Below, one piece after another: positions 15,998-24,712 of a DNA stretch of 64,000 nucleotides (within the stretch, counting starts at the first letter, position 1; each line of letters starts with the position of its first letter). Origin of the DNA: Arthrobacter sp. ov407. Lineage in GTDB: Bacteria > Actinomycetota > Actinomycetes > Actinomycetales > Micrococcaceae. The notes beneath the pieces were generated by a model. It ran no database searches. It saw nothing but the letters and a program-made list of their open reading frames with translations, and was not told the origin of the DNA. Position numbers and translations under genes: made by a program. The stretch covers positions 248,001-312,000 of the forward strand of contig NZ_FNGD01000001.1 in the NCBI RefSeq assembly GCF_900102895.1, read 5' to 3'.

Positions 15998-18262
15998 CTA
16001 CCGCAGGCTGGTCGAGCGCTGGCGCGAGCGGGAGGCGAGCAGCCAGGACTGGACGTCCTTGAGATTCTGGCCGTCTTCTGCCAGGTGGTGGCGGGTCCAT
16101 TCGCCCTCCCTGTCCAGATGCCAGCTCGCGGTCTCGGGCACCATGTAGCGGTTGAGCAGATCCAGGACATAGCTCGTGTCGTCGCCGCTCGTCAGCTGGA
16201 CGAGGGCCTCCACCCGGCGGTCGAGGTTGCGGTGCATCATGTCGGCCGAGCCGATATAGACCACCGGGTCGCCGGCATTGGCGAAGGCGAAGACACGGGA
16301 GTGCTCCAGGAAGCGGCCCAGCACGGAGCGGACCGTGATGTTCTCGCTCAGGCCCGGAACGCCGGGCCGCAGGGAGCAGATGCCGCGGACAATGACGTCC
16401 ACCTGCACCCCGGCCTGGGACGCGCGGTACAGGGAGTCGATGATGGCCTCGTCCACCATCGAATTGACCTTGATCTGGACGCGGGCGGCGATGCCGGCGC
16501 GGGCGTTCCTGATCTCGGTTTCGATCCTGTCGATCAGTCCGGACCGGACCGAGCGCGGCGCCACGAGCAGCCTCTTGAACGTGGACTTCGGCGCGTAGCC
16601 GGAGAGCTGGTTGAACAGCTTCGACAGGTCTTCGCCGACCTGTTCGTTCGCCGTCAGCAGGCCCAGGTCCTCGTAGTAGCGGGCCGTGCGGGGGTGGTAG
16701 TTGCCGGTGCCGATGTGGCAGTAGCGGCGCAGGCCGTCCACTTCCTGGCGGACCACCAGGGAGAGCTTGCAGTGGGTCTTGAGGCCCACGATGCCGTACA
16801 CCACATGGACGCCGGCCTGTTCCAGTTTCCGGGCCCAGGAGATGTTGGCCTGCTCGTCGAAGCGGGCCTTGATCTCCACGAGGGCCAGGACCTGTTTGCC
16901 GGCCTCGGCGGCGTCGATCAGTGCATCGACAATCGGGGAGTCGCCGGACGTGCGGTACAGGGTCTGCTTGATGGCCTGGACTTTCGGGTCCGCGGCCGCC
17001 TGTTCCAGGAAAGCCTGGACGGAGGTGGAGAAGGAATCGTACGGGTGGTGTAGGAGGATGTCCCGTCGCCGCATGGCGGCAAACACGTTGGCCGCCTTGG
17101 AGGTTTCCGATTCGTTGAGGTACCGCGAGGTGTGCGGGACGTGCTTGGGGTAGTGCAGGTCTGCCCGGTCGATCCCGGCAATCACCGAGAGCCCGCGCAG
17201 GTCCAGCGGCGCCGGAACGGAGTAGACCTCGGATTCGTCGACGCCGAGCTCGCGGATCAGCAGGGCGCGGATGTTCGGGTTGATGTCATTGGTGACCTCG
17301 AGCCGGACGGGCGGGCCGAACCGGCGGCGCAGGAGTTCCTTCTCCAGCGCCTGCAGGAGGTTCTCGGCGTCGTCCTCTTCGACCTCGACGTCCTCGTTGC
17401 GGGTCACGCGGAAGATGTGGTGCTCCAGGACCTCCATGCCGGCGAACAGCTGGTCCAGGTGCACGGCGATCACTTCTTCGAGCGCGATGAACCGTGCCAC
17501 ACGCCCGGGGACGGAGCCGGCCCGGGCGCCGTCGATGGAGATCAGGCGGGGGAGCTGGTCAGGGACCTTGACACGGGCGAAGAGTTCCTTGTCGCTGACC
17601 GGGTTGCGGACCACCACGGCAAGGTTCAGGGACAGCCCGGAGATGTAGGGGAACGGGTGCGCCGGATCCACGGCCAGCGGGGTCAGGATCGGGAAGACCT
17701 TTTCCGCGAACATGGCACTGAGCTGGTCCTTGGCCTGGGAGTCGAGTTCCTCCCAATGCATGAGGTGGATGTGCTCGTACGCAAGGGCGGGACGGATCTG
17801 TTCGGCGTAGACCCGGGCGTGGCGCTGCTGGAGCCGGTGGGCCTCCTCGCCGATCTGATCCAAAACCTGCATGGGGCTCAGCCCGGCGGGGGAGGGGACC
17901 GCGAGGCCCGTGGCGATCCGGCGCTTTAGCCCGGCCACCCGGACCATGAAGAACTCGTCCAGGTTGGAGGCAAAGATGGACAGGAAGCTGACCCGCTCCA
18001 GCAGGTACAGGTTGGGGTCCTCGGCCAGTTCCAGGACCCGGGCGTTGAAGGCGAGCCAGCTCAGCTCCCGGTCCAGGAACCGGTCGGGGCGGATGTCGCC
18101 ATCCGGTTCCAGGTTCGGCGCGAACTCCGGAATGTCGATCCGGTCCTGGGTGGCGCGTGAGGCCGGCACTTCGGAGGAGCCAAAGCGCGCACGTACTGGA
18201 CGCTCCCGCTTTTCCGGCGTTGCTGGTTCAGACGTGGATGTCCGGGCGGTATCCCGTGGCAT
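15998..18262 (-). CDS. ppk: Polyphosphate kinase (RNA-degradosome type)
   Basis: Ppk1 reversibly transfers the terminal phosphate of ATP to inorganic polyphosphate. The 754-residue protein has a roughly 55-residue disordered N-terminus, then [22 protein letters not shown], which starts the Ppk N-domain. The two phospholipase-D-like catalytic histidines lie in [12 protein letters not shown] and in [22 protein letters not shown]. Length matches actinobacterial Ppk1. ATG 18262 has a strong AGGAGA site. It is followed immediately by the NUDIX/phosphatase gene; both act in phosphate and nucleotide metabolism. Confidence 0.95.
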   Translation of the reverse strand: MPRDTARTSTSEPATPEKRERPVRARFGSSEVPASRATQDRIDIPEFAPNLEPDGDIRPDRFLDRELSWLAFNARVLELAEDPNLYLLERVSFLSIFASNLDEFFMVRVAGLKRRIATGLAVPSPAGLSPMQVLDQIGEEAHRLQQRHARVYAEQIRPALAYEHIHLMHWEELDSQAKDQLSAMFAEKVFPILTPLAVDPAHPFPYISGLSLNLAVVVRNPVSDKELFARVKVPDQLPRLISIDGARAGSVPGRVARFIALEEVIAVHLDQLFAGMEVLEHHIFRVTRNEDVEVEEDDAENLLQALEKELLRRRFGPPVRLEVTNDINPNIRALLIRELGVDESEVYSVPAPLDLRGLSVIAGIDRADLHYPKHVPHTSRYLNESETSKAANVFAAMRRRDILLHHPYDSFSTSVQAFLEQAAADPKVQAIKQTLYRTSGDSPIVDALIDAAEAGKQVLALVEIKARFDEQANISWARKLEQAGVHVVYGIVGLKTHCKLSLVVRQEVDGLRRYCHIGTGNYHPRTARYYEDLGLLTANEQVGEDLSKLFNQLSGYAPKSTFKRLLVAPRSVRSGLIDRIETEIRNARAGIAARVQIKVNSMVDEAIIDSLYRASQAGVQVDVIVRGICSLRPGVPGLSENITVRSVLGRFLEHSRVFAFANAGDPVVYIGSADMMHRNLDRRVEALVQLTSGDDTSYVLDLLNRYMVPETASWHLDREGEWTRHHLAEDGQNLKDVQSWLLASRSRQRSTSLR

Positions 18263-18350
18263 GGGGTCTCCTCAATGCTGGCGCGATGTAGCTTCAACCT
18301 TACAAGCAATCACGGCCAGATGACCCCAGATTGCGGCCCGGCCGGGGCGG

Positions 18351-19373
18351 TCATCCGCCGACTTGACTAACGCCGTCGGGCGCGGAGGTGCCGGCCGGTG
18401 GTTGCTGCTGCGGCAACGGCGCGTACATGACATCGACATCCCAGCGGGTGAACCCGAGCCGGCGGTAGAGGGCGACGGCGGGCGCGTTGTCGGCATCGAC
18501 GTAGAGCATGACGGCGTGGAGCCCGAGGTCCTGCAGATGCCGGATGCCGGCGACGGTGAGGGCCTTGCCCAGCCCGGAGCCCTGGGCGTCCGGGGTCACG
18601 CCCACCACATAGACCTCGCCGATCGCGGGGTGATCGCCGTGGCGGGGGTGCACCTTGGTCCAGTGGAACCCCAGGAGCCGGTCCGCCGGGTCCACGGCCA
18701 GGAGGAAGCCTGCGGGATCAAACCAGGGTTCGGCCATCCGGGCGTCCAGATCGGCGCGCGTCATGTTGCCCTGCTCCGGATGGTGGGCGAAGGCGGCCTT
18801 GTTTGCGGCCAGCCAGGCGTCCTCGTCCCTGCCGGGCACGAAGGTGCGCAGCTGTACGCCCTCCGGGAGTTGGACCTCTGGCAAGGCCGCCGCTGCCGTC
18901 ATCAGCCGCATTTTCCACAGCTCGCGGACGGCGCCGTAGCCGAAGCGTGCCGCGAGATCCGCCGCGGCTTCGTGGTTTCCGTGGGACCAGGCTTTTAGGC
19001 CCGCGAAGCCGCGGACGCTTTTCAGTTCGCCCACCAGGCGGCCGCCCACGCCCTGGCTGCGGTAGCTGGGGTGAACGGCGATCTCAAGAACCCCGGTGCC
19101 GTCGGGCTCCTCGATGACGACGGCGACGCCGGCTAGGTCCTGCGCCGTCGCGGGATCCAGCTGATCGTCCGGCGCGTAGAGGGCCAGGGCCAATACCGAA
19201 TGCTCGCCCGCGTCGGCGGCGCGCAGCGTGACCAGGGTTTGTTCGGACAGCGGCGGGTTGCCGTCGGACTCCTCCGCCGCGGCGGCAAGGACGGCGACGT
19301 CCCGCAGCAGCCTGCCGTCCACGGTTCCTTTGACAGCAAGTACGGGCCAGTTTTCCGGGTGCGCAGGGCTCAT
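18351..19373 (-). CDS. mshD: Mycothiol synthase
   Basis: MshD acetylates Cys-GlcN-Ins with acetyl-CoA, the last step of mycothiol synthesis, the main low-molecular-weight thiol of actinobacteria. The 340-residue protein is a tandem GNAT: the N-terminal half ends with the degenerate acetyl-CoA site VHPSYRSQGVGGRLVGEL, and the C-terminal half has VGVTPDAQGSGLGKALTVAGI and the LYVDADNAPAVALYRRLGF signature. It faces glnR across a candidate sRNA. mshD beside glnR is also the order I recall in Mycobacterium tuberculosis. The start is supported by the leaderless hexamer. Confidence 0.93.
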   Translation of the reverse strand: MSPAHPENWPVLAVKGTVDGRLLRDVAVLAAAAEESDGNPPLSEQTLVTLRAADAGEHSVLALALYAPDDQLDPATAQDLAGVAVVIEEPDGTGVLEIAVHPSYRSQGVGGRLVGELKSVRGFAGLKAWSHGNHEAAADLAARFGYGAVRELWKMRLMTAAAALPEVQLPEGVQLRTFVPGRDEDAWLAANKAAFAHHPEQGNMTRADLDARMAEPWFDPAGFLLAVDPADRLLGFHWTKVHPRHGDHPAIGEVYVVGVTPDAQGSGLGKALTVAGIRHLQDLGLHAVMLYVDADNAPAVALYRRLGFTRWDVDVMYAPLPQQQPPAGTSAPDGVSQVGG

Positions 19374-19379
19374 GGTGCA

Positions 19380-19385
19380 AGGCTA
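19380..19385 (-). promoter_or_regulatory. -10 hexamer TAGCCT (minus strand), leaderless promoter of mshD
   Basis: On the minus strand TAGCCT is followed by TGCACC and the mshD ATG at 19373. Confidence 0.55.
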
Positions 19386-19413
19386 TCGGCTGCATGGCTG
19401 TCAGCGGCCGATT

Positions 19414-19442
19414 TTGTTGAACTGCGAACGGCCGCGTATAGT
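19414..19442 (+). promoter_or_regulatory. Candidate promoter of the sRNA
   Basis: TTGTTG (19414-19419), a 17-base spacer and TATAGT (19437-19442) make a sigma-70-like promoter on the plus strand. It points into the non-coding interval between mshD and glnR, with an expected start near 19449. Confidence 0.45.
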
Positions 19443-19448
19443 CGTTAT

Positions 19449-19605
19449 CTCGTCCGGCGTTGCGCCAGATGCGAGGGGGATCCACCACTGGGGTGGCCTC
19501 GATACGTTCGACCCGTATGTCCTCCACTGAGAAGGTTTTGCGCCGATGGACCGGTGCACCACGAAGGCCCCGGACTCTGGATTCCAGAGTCCGGGGCCTT
19601 CTGTG
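19449..19605 (+). ncRNA. Candidate small RNA between mshD and glnR
   Basis: This 155-base interval follows a plausible promoter and ends in a very strong terminator hairpin, yet contains no credible gene on the plus strand. Internal hairpins are visible: CCACC with GGTGG around an ACTG-containing loop near 19491-19504, and ATACG with CGTAT near 19511-19527. A GAGGGGG stretch and a CCTCC stretch could also pair or act as ribosome binding site mimics. Both neighbouring genes run on the minus strand, so no plus-strand gene explains the terminator. The exact 5' end is not known, and I could not match it to a named RNA family. Confidence 0.45.
19563..19601 (+). terminator. Intrinsic terminator with perfect 18-bp stem
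   Basis: GAAGGCCCCGGACTCTGG (19563-19580) and its exact reverse complement (19584-19601) flank a three-base loop. The plus strand continues TGTGTTGCTGTGTTT, T-rich but broken; the minus strand has no T-run. This favours termination of a plus-strand transcript, though it could also stop glnR read-through. Confidence 0.75.
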
Positions 19606-19664
19606 TTGCTGTGTTTAGTGCGTCTGCGGTTCTCTGCTTCTGGGCTCGGGCCGCCCTGGTGTGC

Positions 19665-20363
19665 TCAGGCCTCGGTGAGTTCGTCCTCGGTCTGGCGGAC
19701 CAGGGTCAGGCGGTAGCCGACGTTGCGGACCGTGCTGATCAGGTTCTCGTGGTCGGCGCCCAGTTTGGCGCGCAGCCGCCGGACGTGGACGTCCACGGTG
19801 CGGGTGCCGCCGTAGTAGTCGTAGCCCCAGACTTCGGTCAGCAGCTGCTGGCGGGTGAACACCCGGCCGGGGTGCTGGGCGAGGTACTTCAGCAGTTCAA
19901 ATTCCTTGAAGGTCAGGTTGAGTGCGGCGCCGTTGACCCGTGCGGTGTAGCTGGCCTCGTCAATGACGACGCCGGCGGCCCGGATTTCGGTCGGCACGTC
20001 CTCCTTCTCCGGAACGGCGCGGGCGACGCCGAGGCGGAACCTGGCTTCGACTTCTGCCGGGCCCGCGGATTCCAGGAGGATGTCGTCCACGGCCCACGCC
20101 GAGGAAACGGCGGCCATGCCGCCCTCGGTGAGGATCAGCATCAAGGGGGCGCTGAGGCCGGTGGCCTTGAGCAGCTGGGTGAGGGAACGTGCGCCGACCA
20201 GGTCCTTGCGGGCATCAAGCAGGACGATGTCGCAGGGGTCCGTCTCGAGCAGGGCAGTGGGCTCGGCCGGCAGGATGTGCACCCGGTGGTTCAGCAGCTC
20301 CAGAGCAGGCAGGACGTCCACGGATGTTCCGGTGCTGTTCGTCAATAGCAGGATGTGCGACAT
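19665..20363 (-). CDS. glnR: GlnR-type OmpR-family transcriptional regulator
   Basis: A 232-residue orphan OmpR-type regulator. The receiver domain (1-115) begins [10 protein letters not shown], keeps an Asp in the VLLDARKDL strand but departs from the usual phosphorylation pocket, as in GlnR. The winged helix (about 135-222) has [26 protein letters not shown] and [18 protein letters not shown]. GlnR governs nitrogen assimilation genes such as amtB and glnA in actinobacteria. ATG 20363 has a GGAGGAA site; longer frames are artefacts. No histidine kinase is adjacent, and mshD next door matches the mycobacterial order, supporting the GlnR call. Confidence 0.85.
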   Translation of the reverse strand: MSHILLLTNSTGTSVDVLPALELLNHRVHILPAEPTALLETDPCDIVLLDARKDLVGARSLTQLLKATGLSAPLMLILTEGGMAAVSSAWAVDDILLESAGPAEVEARFRLGVARAVPEKEDVPTEIRAAGVVIDEASYTARVNGAALNLTFKEFELLKYLAQHPGRVFTRQQLLTEVWGYDYYGGTRTVDVHVRRLRAKLGADHENLISTVRNVGYRLTLVRQTEDELTEA

Positions 20364-20605
20364 TGTTCCTCCAAGGGGTGTCCGCGCATCGTTGGGCGTC
20401 TTGTTGCTGATCCCGAGTATACCTAAACGCCCCATTCCGGCCATGGTCCCGTCACCTCCGGCCACTGCTTTTGCGACACATATCGTTCACATAAGGCAGG
20501 ATTGAACCGTCAGGGCCGCGGCCCGTTGAAATTGAGCCGAGTCGAATTGGGGTCCGCAGTGAGCGAAGGTACGACCATGGTGGGTCTGCCGATGGCGAGC
20601 AGACG

Positions 20606-21340
20606 GTGAAGCCGTGGAGCGTCGGCATCATCGGCCTGGCTGGACTCGCGGCCATTGTTGCCGGCGCCTACTTCTCGCCTGAGGTCCTCCTGGCCGTCGC
20701 GGCACTCACCGCCGTCGGCGTCGGCATCGGCTGGCCCTACTTTCTGGGCATCCCCGCCAAGAAGACCCTCGCCGTTTTGATTGGCCTGCCGGGTGTGGGG
20801 TCGGCGGTCGCCGCGACCTATCTTCCGGCTCCCGGTTTCCTGGACTGGACGCCGTCGTTCATGGCGGTCGGGGTCATAGCAATCTTCGTCATGCAACTGA
20901 TCCGAGGCACAGGGCAGGCCCAGCGGCTCGAATCCACCTTGGGCTCCTGCGCGGGTGTCCTGCTGTCCTGCCTGGGCGCCGGCTGGATTGCCAGCTCGCG
21001 CTTCAACGGGGTCCGCGAAATGATCCTCGTGGCCGCCGTCAGCGCGGCCATCGCCCTGATGGCGGGGCTGATCCGCTGGCCTGACCGCATCGTGGCGCCG
21101 CTGGGCATCGTGAGCGCGGGGCTCGCCGGGCCGCTGGCCGGCCTGGTGTTCTCCGACATTGCCGTGCTGCCCGCCGCCCTCGCCGGCGTCGTAGTGGGGG
21201 CGGTGCTGGTGAGTTTCCGTCGCCTCGTCATCCTCAGCGGTGAGAGGTTGAACTTTTTGGCGGCCGTGAGTATGGGGCTGGGGCCGGTGTCGGCGGTCGG
21301 TTCCCTGGCCTACTTCATAGACAAACTACTCATCTACTAA
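20606..21340 (+). CDS. Polytopic membrane protein of unknown function
   Basis: A 244-residue protein consisting almost wholly of hydrophobic helices (about seven to eight), with short loops such as RGTGQAQRLEST and SSRFNGVRE. I recognise no transporter signature. The GTG 20606 start has only a weak GAGC upstream, so it is provisional. It is followed after 16 bases by a tiny membrane protein that appears to have its own leaderless promoter. Confidence 0.65.
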   Translation: MKPWSVGIIGLAGLAAIVAGAYFSPEVLLAVAALTAVGVGIGWPYFLGIPAKKTLAVLIGLPGVGSAVAATYLPAPGFLDWTPSFMAVGVIAIFVMQLIRGTGQAQRLESTLGSCAGVLLSCLGAGWIASSRFNGVREMILVAAVSAAIALMAGLIRWPDRIVAPLGIVSAGLAGPLAGLVFSDIAVLPAALAGVVVGAVLVSFRRLVILSGERLNFLAAVSMGLGPVSAVGSLAYFIDKLLIY

Positions 21341-21344
21341 GGGT

Positions 21345-21350
21345 TAGGAT
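21345..21350 (+). promoter_or_regulatory. -10 hexamer TAGGAT, leaderless promoter
   Basis: TAGGAT is followed by six bases (GGCATC) and the ATG at 21357. The AGGA inside it could also serve as a ribosome binding site if transcription comes from upstream. Confidence 0.5.
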
Positions 21351-21356
21351 GGCATC

Positions 21357-21470
21357 ATGTCCGTACTTGCATATGAGATCTTTTTCCTTGTCCTGCTTGG
21401 CGTGGCCAGCCTGTCCATGGCGTGGTTTGCCGGCTTTGTCGTGTACCGCCTCTTCAAAGGCCAGAAGTAA
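21357..21470 (+). CDS. Small single-pass membrane protein (37 aa)
   Basis: This short gene encodes 37 residues, beginning MSVLAYEIFFLVLLGVASL, with one hydrophobic helix spanning about residues 5-30 and a basic tail ending YRLFKGQK. Support comes from the TAGGAT hexamer at the exact leaderless distance, an AGGA seven bases upstream, and a clean position between two genes on the same strand. No function can be assigned. Confidence 0.6.
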   Translation: MSVLAYEIFFLVLLGVASLSMAWFAGFVVYRLFKGQK

Positions 21471-21507
21471 CACGTTCCCGACCCCGTAGCTTCCAGAGGT
21501 AGATGCT

Positions 21508-22122
21508 GTGCCGATTGAAATCCCCACTGATCTGACCCCCGAAATCGTTCCGCTGTCCTGGCTCATTGGTGAGTGGGAGGGCCGCGGCCGGCTGGGGGCC
21601 GGGGACGAGGACTCCGAGCACTTCCTGCAACACGTGTCGTTTACGCACAACGGCCTGCCGTATCTGCAGTACCGCGCCGAGAGCTGGCTGACGGACGACG
21701 ACGGAACCAAGCTGCGTCCCCTGACCGTCGAGACCGGCTTCTGGGCCCTCGAGCGTAAGCAGCGCGAGGAGGACGGCGGCCCCGGCCTGATCCCGGCGGA
21801 CATCGTCCCCGTGCTCAAGAGCGCCGACGAGGTTGAGGCCCTGCGCAACAGCGACGGCGGCTTCGACATCTCGGTGTCCATCGCCCACCCCGGCGGGATC
21901 TCGGAGCTGTACTACGGTCAGATTAAGGGACCCCAGATCCAGCTCAGCACCGACATGGTGATGCGCGGCAGCCACTCCAAGGAGTACACGGCGGCCACCC
22001 GGATCTTCGGGCTCGTGGAGGGGAACCTGCTGTGGCGCTGGGACGTGGCCCCCGGCAAGGATTCGGCGTCCGGCGGCGGCCTGGAGGCCCATGCATCGGC
22101 CATCCTCGCCAAGGTAGGCTAA
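21508..22122 (+). CDS. Nitrobindin-like heme-binding beta-barrel protein
   Basis: A 204-residue protein of the FABP-like/nitrobindin (DUF1794) family: heme-b beta-barrels that bind nitric oxide and isomerise peroxynitrite to nitrate. The lipocalin-like G-x-W-x-G-x-G signature is at 21-27 (GEWEGRG). The C-terminal EAHASAILAKVG carries the probable axial heme ligand His195. Length is normal for the actinobacterial form. The GTG start has an AGAGG site. The gene follows the small membrane protein by 37 bases and precedes a flavodoxin-fold reductase. Confidence 0.85.
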   Translation: MPIEIPTDLTPEIVPLSWLIGEWEGRGRLGAGDEDSEHFLQHVSFTHNGLPYLQYRAESWLTDDDGTKLRPLTVETGFWALERKQREEDGGPGLIPADIVPVLKSADEVEALRNSDGGFDISVSIAHPGGISELYYGQIKGPQIQLSTDMVMRGSHSKEYTAATRIFGLVEGNLLWRWDVAPGKDSASGGGLEAHASAILAKVG

Positions 22123-22175
22123 CGGCGCGGTCTCACTGATTTTTCCGTTGTCAGCATCGACCGAGGAGAAACGCC

Positions 22176-22913
22176 GTGAATGCCACAGTCCCCAGCAACG
22201 ACGCCGGTAACACCAGCTACGCCGACCTCAAGGCCGTGTACTTCAACGGCACCCTCAAGAAGTCCCCCGACGTGTCCAACACCCAGGGCCTGATCGAGGT
22301 CAGCCGGCGGATCATGGAAAAGCAGGGCGTCACCACCCGCGTGATCCGTACCGTGGACCACGACATCGCCAGCGGCGTCTACCCCGACATGCGCGAACAC
22401 GGCTGGGCCACCGATGAATGGCCGGAACTCTACCCGGCGGTCCAGGAAGCGGACATCGTCGTCGTCGCCGGGCCCATCTGGCTGGGGGACAACTCCTCGC
22501 AGACCAAGAAACTCATCGAGCGCCTCTACGCCCACTCCGGGCAGCTGAACGCTAAGGGCCAGTGGGCCTATTATCCCAAGGTGGGCGGCTGCCTCATCAC
22601 CGGCAACGAGGACGGGATCAAGCATTGCGCCATGAACGTCCTGTACAGCCTCCAGCACATCGGCTTCACCATCCCACCGCAGGCCGACGCCGGATGGATC
22701 GGCCCCGTCGGGCCCGGACCCAGCTACCTTGACGAGGGTTCCGGGGGTCCGGAGACCGATTTCACCAACCGCAACACCACCTTCATGACCTGGAACATGC
22801 TGCACCAGGCACGGATGCTCAAGGACGCCGGCGGCATTCCCGCCTACGGTAACCTCCCCGACGCCTGGAAAGCGGGCACCCGCTTCGACTTTGAAAATCC
22901 GGAATACCGCTAG
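22176..22913 (+). CDS. Flavodoxin-fold NAD(P)H-dependent oxidoreductase
   Basis: A 245-residue flavodoxin-like protein. After a short N-terminus, KAVYFNGTLKKSPDVSNTQGLIE forms the FMN phosphate-loop region and DIVVVAGPIWLGDNSSQTKKLIERL (about 89-113) is the flavin-contacting loop of NADPH-dependent FMN reductases/quinone reductases. A later GGCLITGNEDGIKHC segment is also typical. GTG 22176 has a GAGGAGA site. Substrate unknown; a quinone or nitro reductase is plausible. The next gene begins about 95 bases later. Confidence 0.82.
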   Translation: MNATVPSNDAGNTSYADLKAVYFNGTLKKSPDVSNTQGLIEVSRRIMEKQGVTTRVIRTVDHDIASGVYPDMREHGWATDEWPELYPAVQEADIVVVAGPIWLGDNSSQTKKLIERLYAHSGQLNAKGQWAYYPKVGGCLITGNEDGIKHCAMNVLYSLQHIGFTIPPQADAGWIGPVGPGPSYLDEGSGGPETDFTNRNTTFMTWNMLHQARMLKDAGGIPAYGNLPDAWKAGTRFDFENPEYR

Positions 22914-23008
22914 GGCCGGCCGGCCCCACAGTCGGACAAAGCCCGGTCGGCCCCGACATTCCATGCCGGGGCCGGAATACGCGCACAGCTAAGGACGTTC
23001 CCTTCAAT

Positions 23009-24091
23009 ATGACTATCAAAAGCCCCCTGTTGTCGCGCCCGGCCGCGGTTGAGGCCAGCGGTGCCGACGCCGGCGTCGCCGCGCACTACGGCGAGCCGCT
23101 CCGGGAGCAGCGGGCGCTGGCTGCCGGCACCGCCGTCGTCGATCTTTCAAGCCGCGGCGTGGTCACGGTCACCGGACCGGACCGCCTCAGCTGGCTGAAC
23201 ACCCTGTCCTCCCAGCAGCTCACGTCCCTGGCCCCCGGCCAGTCCACCGAACTGCTGTTGCTGAGCGTGCAGGGCCGGATCGAGTTCGACGCCAGGGTGG
23301 TGGACGACGGCGCAACCACGTGGCTGATCGTCGAGGGAGCCGAGGCCGGCCCGCTCGCCGAATGGCTGAACAAGATGAAGTTCATGCTCCGGGTCGAGAT
23401 CGCCGACGTCTCCGCGGACTGGGCCGTGCTCGGGTCCACCCAGCGCATCCCGGAGTGGTCGGCGCTGCAGGTCTGGGAAGACCCGTGGCCGCATGTCGGG
23501 GCCGGCGGCTACTCGTACGCGGTGGTGGGCGAGGACGTCCACCCCGGGCTGGAGCGGCCGTGGTTCGAGTACCTGGTCCCCGCGGCCGAGCTGGTCGCGA
23601 CGGTGGGCGAGCGTGCCCTCGCCGGCACCATGGCTTCAGAAGCGCTGCGGATTGCGGCGTGGCGGCCGCGGTGGGGCTCGGAAACCGACGACAAGACCAT
23701 TCCGCACGAGCTCGACCTCCTCCGCACCGCCGTGCATCTGGCCAAGGGCTGCTACAAGGGCCAGGAGACGATCGCCCGCGTCCACAACCTGGGCCACCCG
23801 CCGCGGCGGCTCGTGTTCCTCCAGCTCGACGGCTCCCAGCACACCCTGCCCGCGCCCGGCAGCGAGGTGCGTGCCGGTGACCGCAAGGTGGGCGCCGTGA
23901 CTTCCGTGGCGCAGCACTACGAAATGGGCCCCGTGGCGCTGGCCGTGATCAAGCGCTCCGTCGCCCCGGACCAGGTCCTGACCGTGGTGGACGGTGACGA
24001 GCCCTATGCCGCGGCCCAGGAAGTCATTGTGGCTCCGGACGCCGGCCAGGTGGTGGGCCGCCAGACCGGCTTCCTGCGGGGCACCCGATGA
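23009..24091 (+). CDS. YgfZ/GcvT-like folate-binding protein
   Basis: A 360-residue homologue of YgfZ, a tetrahydrofolate-dependent accessory protein for iron-sulfur cluster assembly and repair that descends from the glycine-cleavage T-protein fold. The signature KGCYKGQE occurs at residues 246-253 with the conserved Cys248. The N-terminal VVDLSSRGVVTVTGPDRLSWLN is typical of the GcvT-like domain. An ankyrin-repeat gene follows with a four-base ATGA overlap, so both are translated together. Confidence 0.9.
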   Translation: MTIKSPLLSRPAAVEASGADAGVAAHYGEPLREQRALAAGTAVVDLSSRGVVTVTGPDRLSWLNTLSSQQLTSLAPGQSTELLLLSVQGRIEFDARVVDDGATTWLIVEGAEAGPLAEWLNKMKFMLRVEIADVSADWAVLGSTQRIPEWSALQVWEDPWPHVGAGGYSYAVVGEDVHPGLERPWFEYLVPAAELVATVGERALAGTMASEALRIAAWRPRWGSETDDKTIPHELDLLRTAVHLAKGCYKGQETIARVHNLGHPPRRLVFLQLDGSQHTLPAPGSEVRAGDRKVGAVTSVAQHYEMGPVALAVIKRSVAPDQVLTVVDGDEPYAAAQEVIVAPDAGQVVGRQTGFLRGTR

Positions 24092-24546
24092 GCGGCGAGT
24101 CCCCGCAGAACGGTTCTCCGCTGGGCTCTTCCCCGCTGGACTCTGTCCCGCTGGAGGGTGGTGGCGCCGCGCCCGACGACGAGACGCTGGCGCTGGCGCA
24201 CGCGCTCTTAGACGCGGCCCGCGAGGGTAACTCCGCGCTGCTGGGCGGCTATCTGGCTGCCGGCGCTCCGGCCACGCTGACGACTTCCTCCGGCGACTCG
24301 CTCGTCATGCTGGCGGCCTACCACGGTCACGCGGGCACCGTCCGGCTGATCCTGGACCACGGCGGCGACGCCAACGCGCCTAACGACCGCGACCAGACGC
24401 CGCTGGCCGGTGCTGTGTTCAAGGGCTACACGGACGTCGCCCGGGAGCTGTTGGAGGCGGGGGCCGACCCCGACGCCGGCACCCCCACCGCGCGGGCTGC
24501 CGCGCAAATGTTCGCCCGCACGGAGATCCTGGCCCTCCTCGGCTGA
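24088..24546 (+). CDS. Ankyrin-repeat protein
   Basis: A 152-residue protein with a Ser/Pro/Gly-rich N-terminal 30 residues and then about three ankyrin repeats. They can be followed through ALLDAAREGNSALLGGYLAAGA, SLVMLAAYHGHAGTVRLILDHGGDAN and TPLAGAVFKGYTDVARELLEAGADPD. No signal peptide is seen, so it is probably cytoplasmic and binds a protein partner. It overlaps the YgfZ-like gene by four bases, which suggests a linked role that is not known. Confidence 0.88.
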   Translation: MSGESPQNGSPLGSSPLDSVPLEGGGAAPDDETLALAHALLDAAREGNSALLGGYLAAGAPATLTTSSGDSLVMLAAYHGHAGTVRLILDHGGDANAPNDRDQTPLAGAVFKGYTDVARELLEAGADPDAGTPTARAAAQMFARTEILALLG

Positions 24547-24630
24547 CAGGCCCCGACAAGCCCTGACAAAACCGGTCCGGTCCGAGGCTAAGGCCCTGTC
24601 GGCCCGGATCCGGGCAAGATTGCCCCCAAA

Positions 24631-24661
24631 TACTCCACGTGGAATAATCTTCAGTGGAGTA
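24631..24661. promoter_or_regulatory. Candidate PadR operator region
   Basis: TACTCCAC (24631-24638) and GTGGAGTA (24654-24661) form an 8-bp inverted repeat with a 15-base centre, and the left arm also sits in the palindrome TCCACGTGGA (24634-24643). It lies about 50 bases before the PadR start. PadR proteins bind dyads in their own promoters, so this is a plausible site; the link is inference. GACCGAAG also occurs twice between here and the gene. Confidence 0.4.
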
Positions 24662-24712
24662 ATCGCAATTTAGACCGAAGACGACAGTTTTGACCGAAGA
24701 GGACACAGCACC

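Noticed and set aside
19449..19605. Match of the candidate sRNA to the actinobacterial 6C RNA
   Set aside because: The 6C RNA has two hairpin loops each with a run of six or more C; none is present here.
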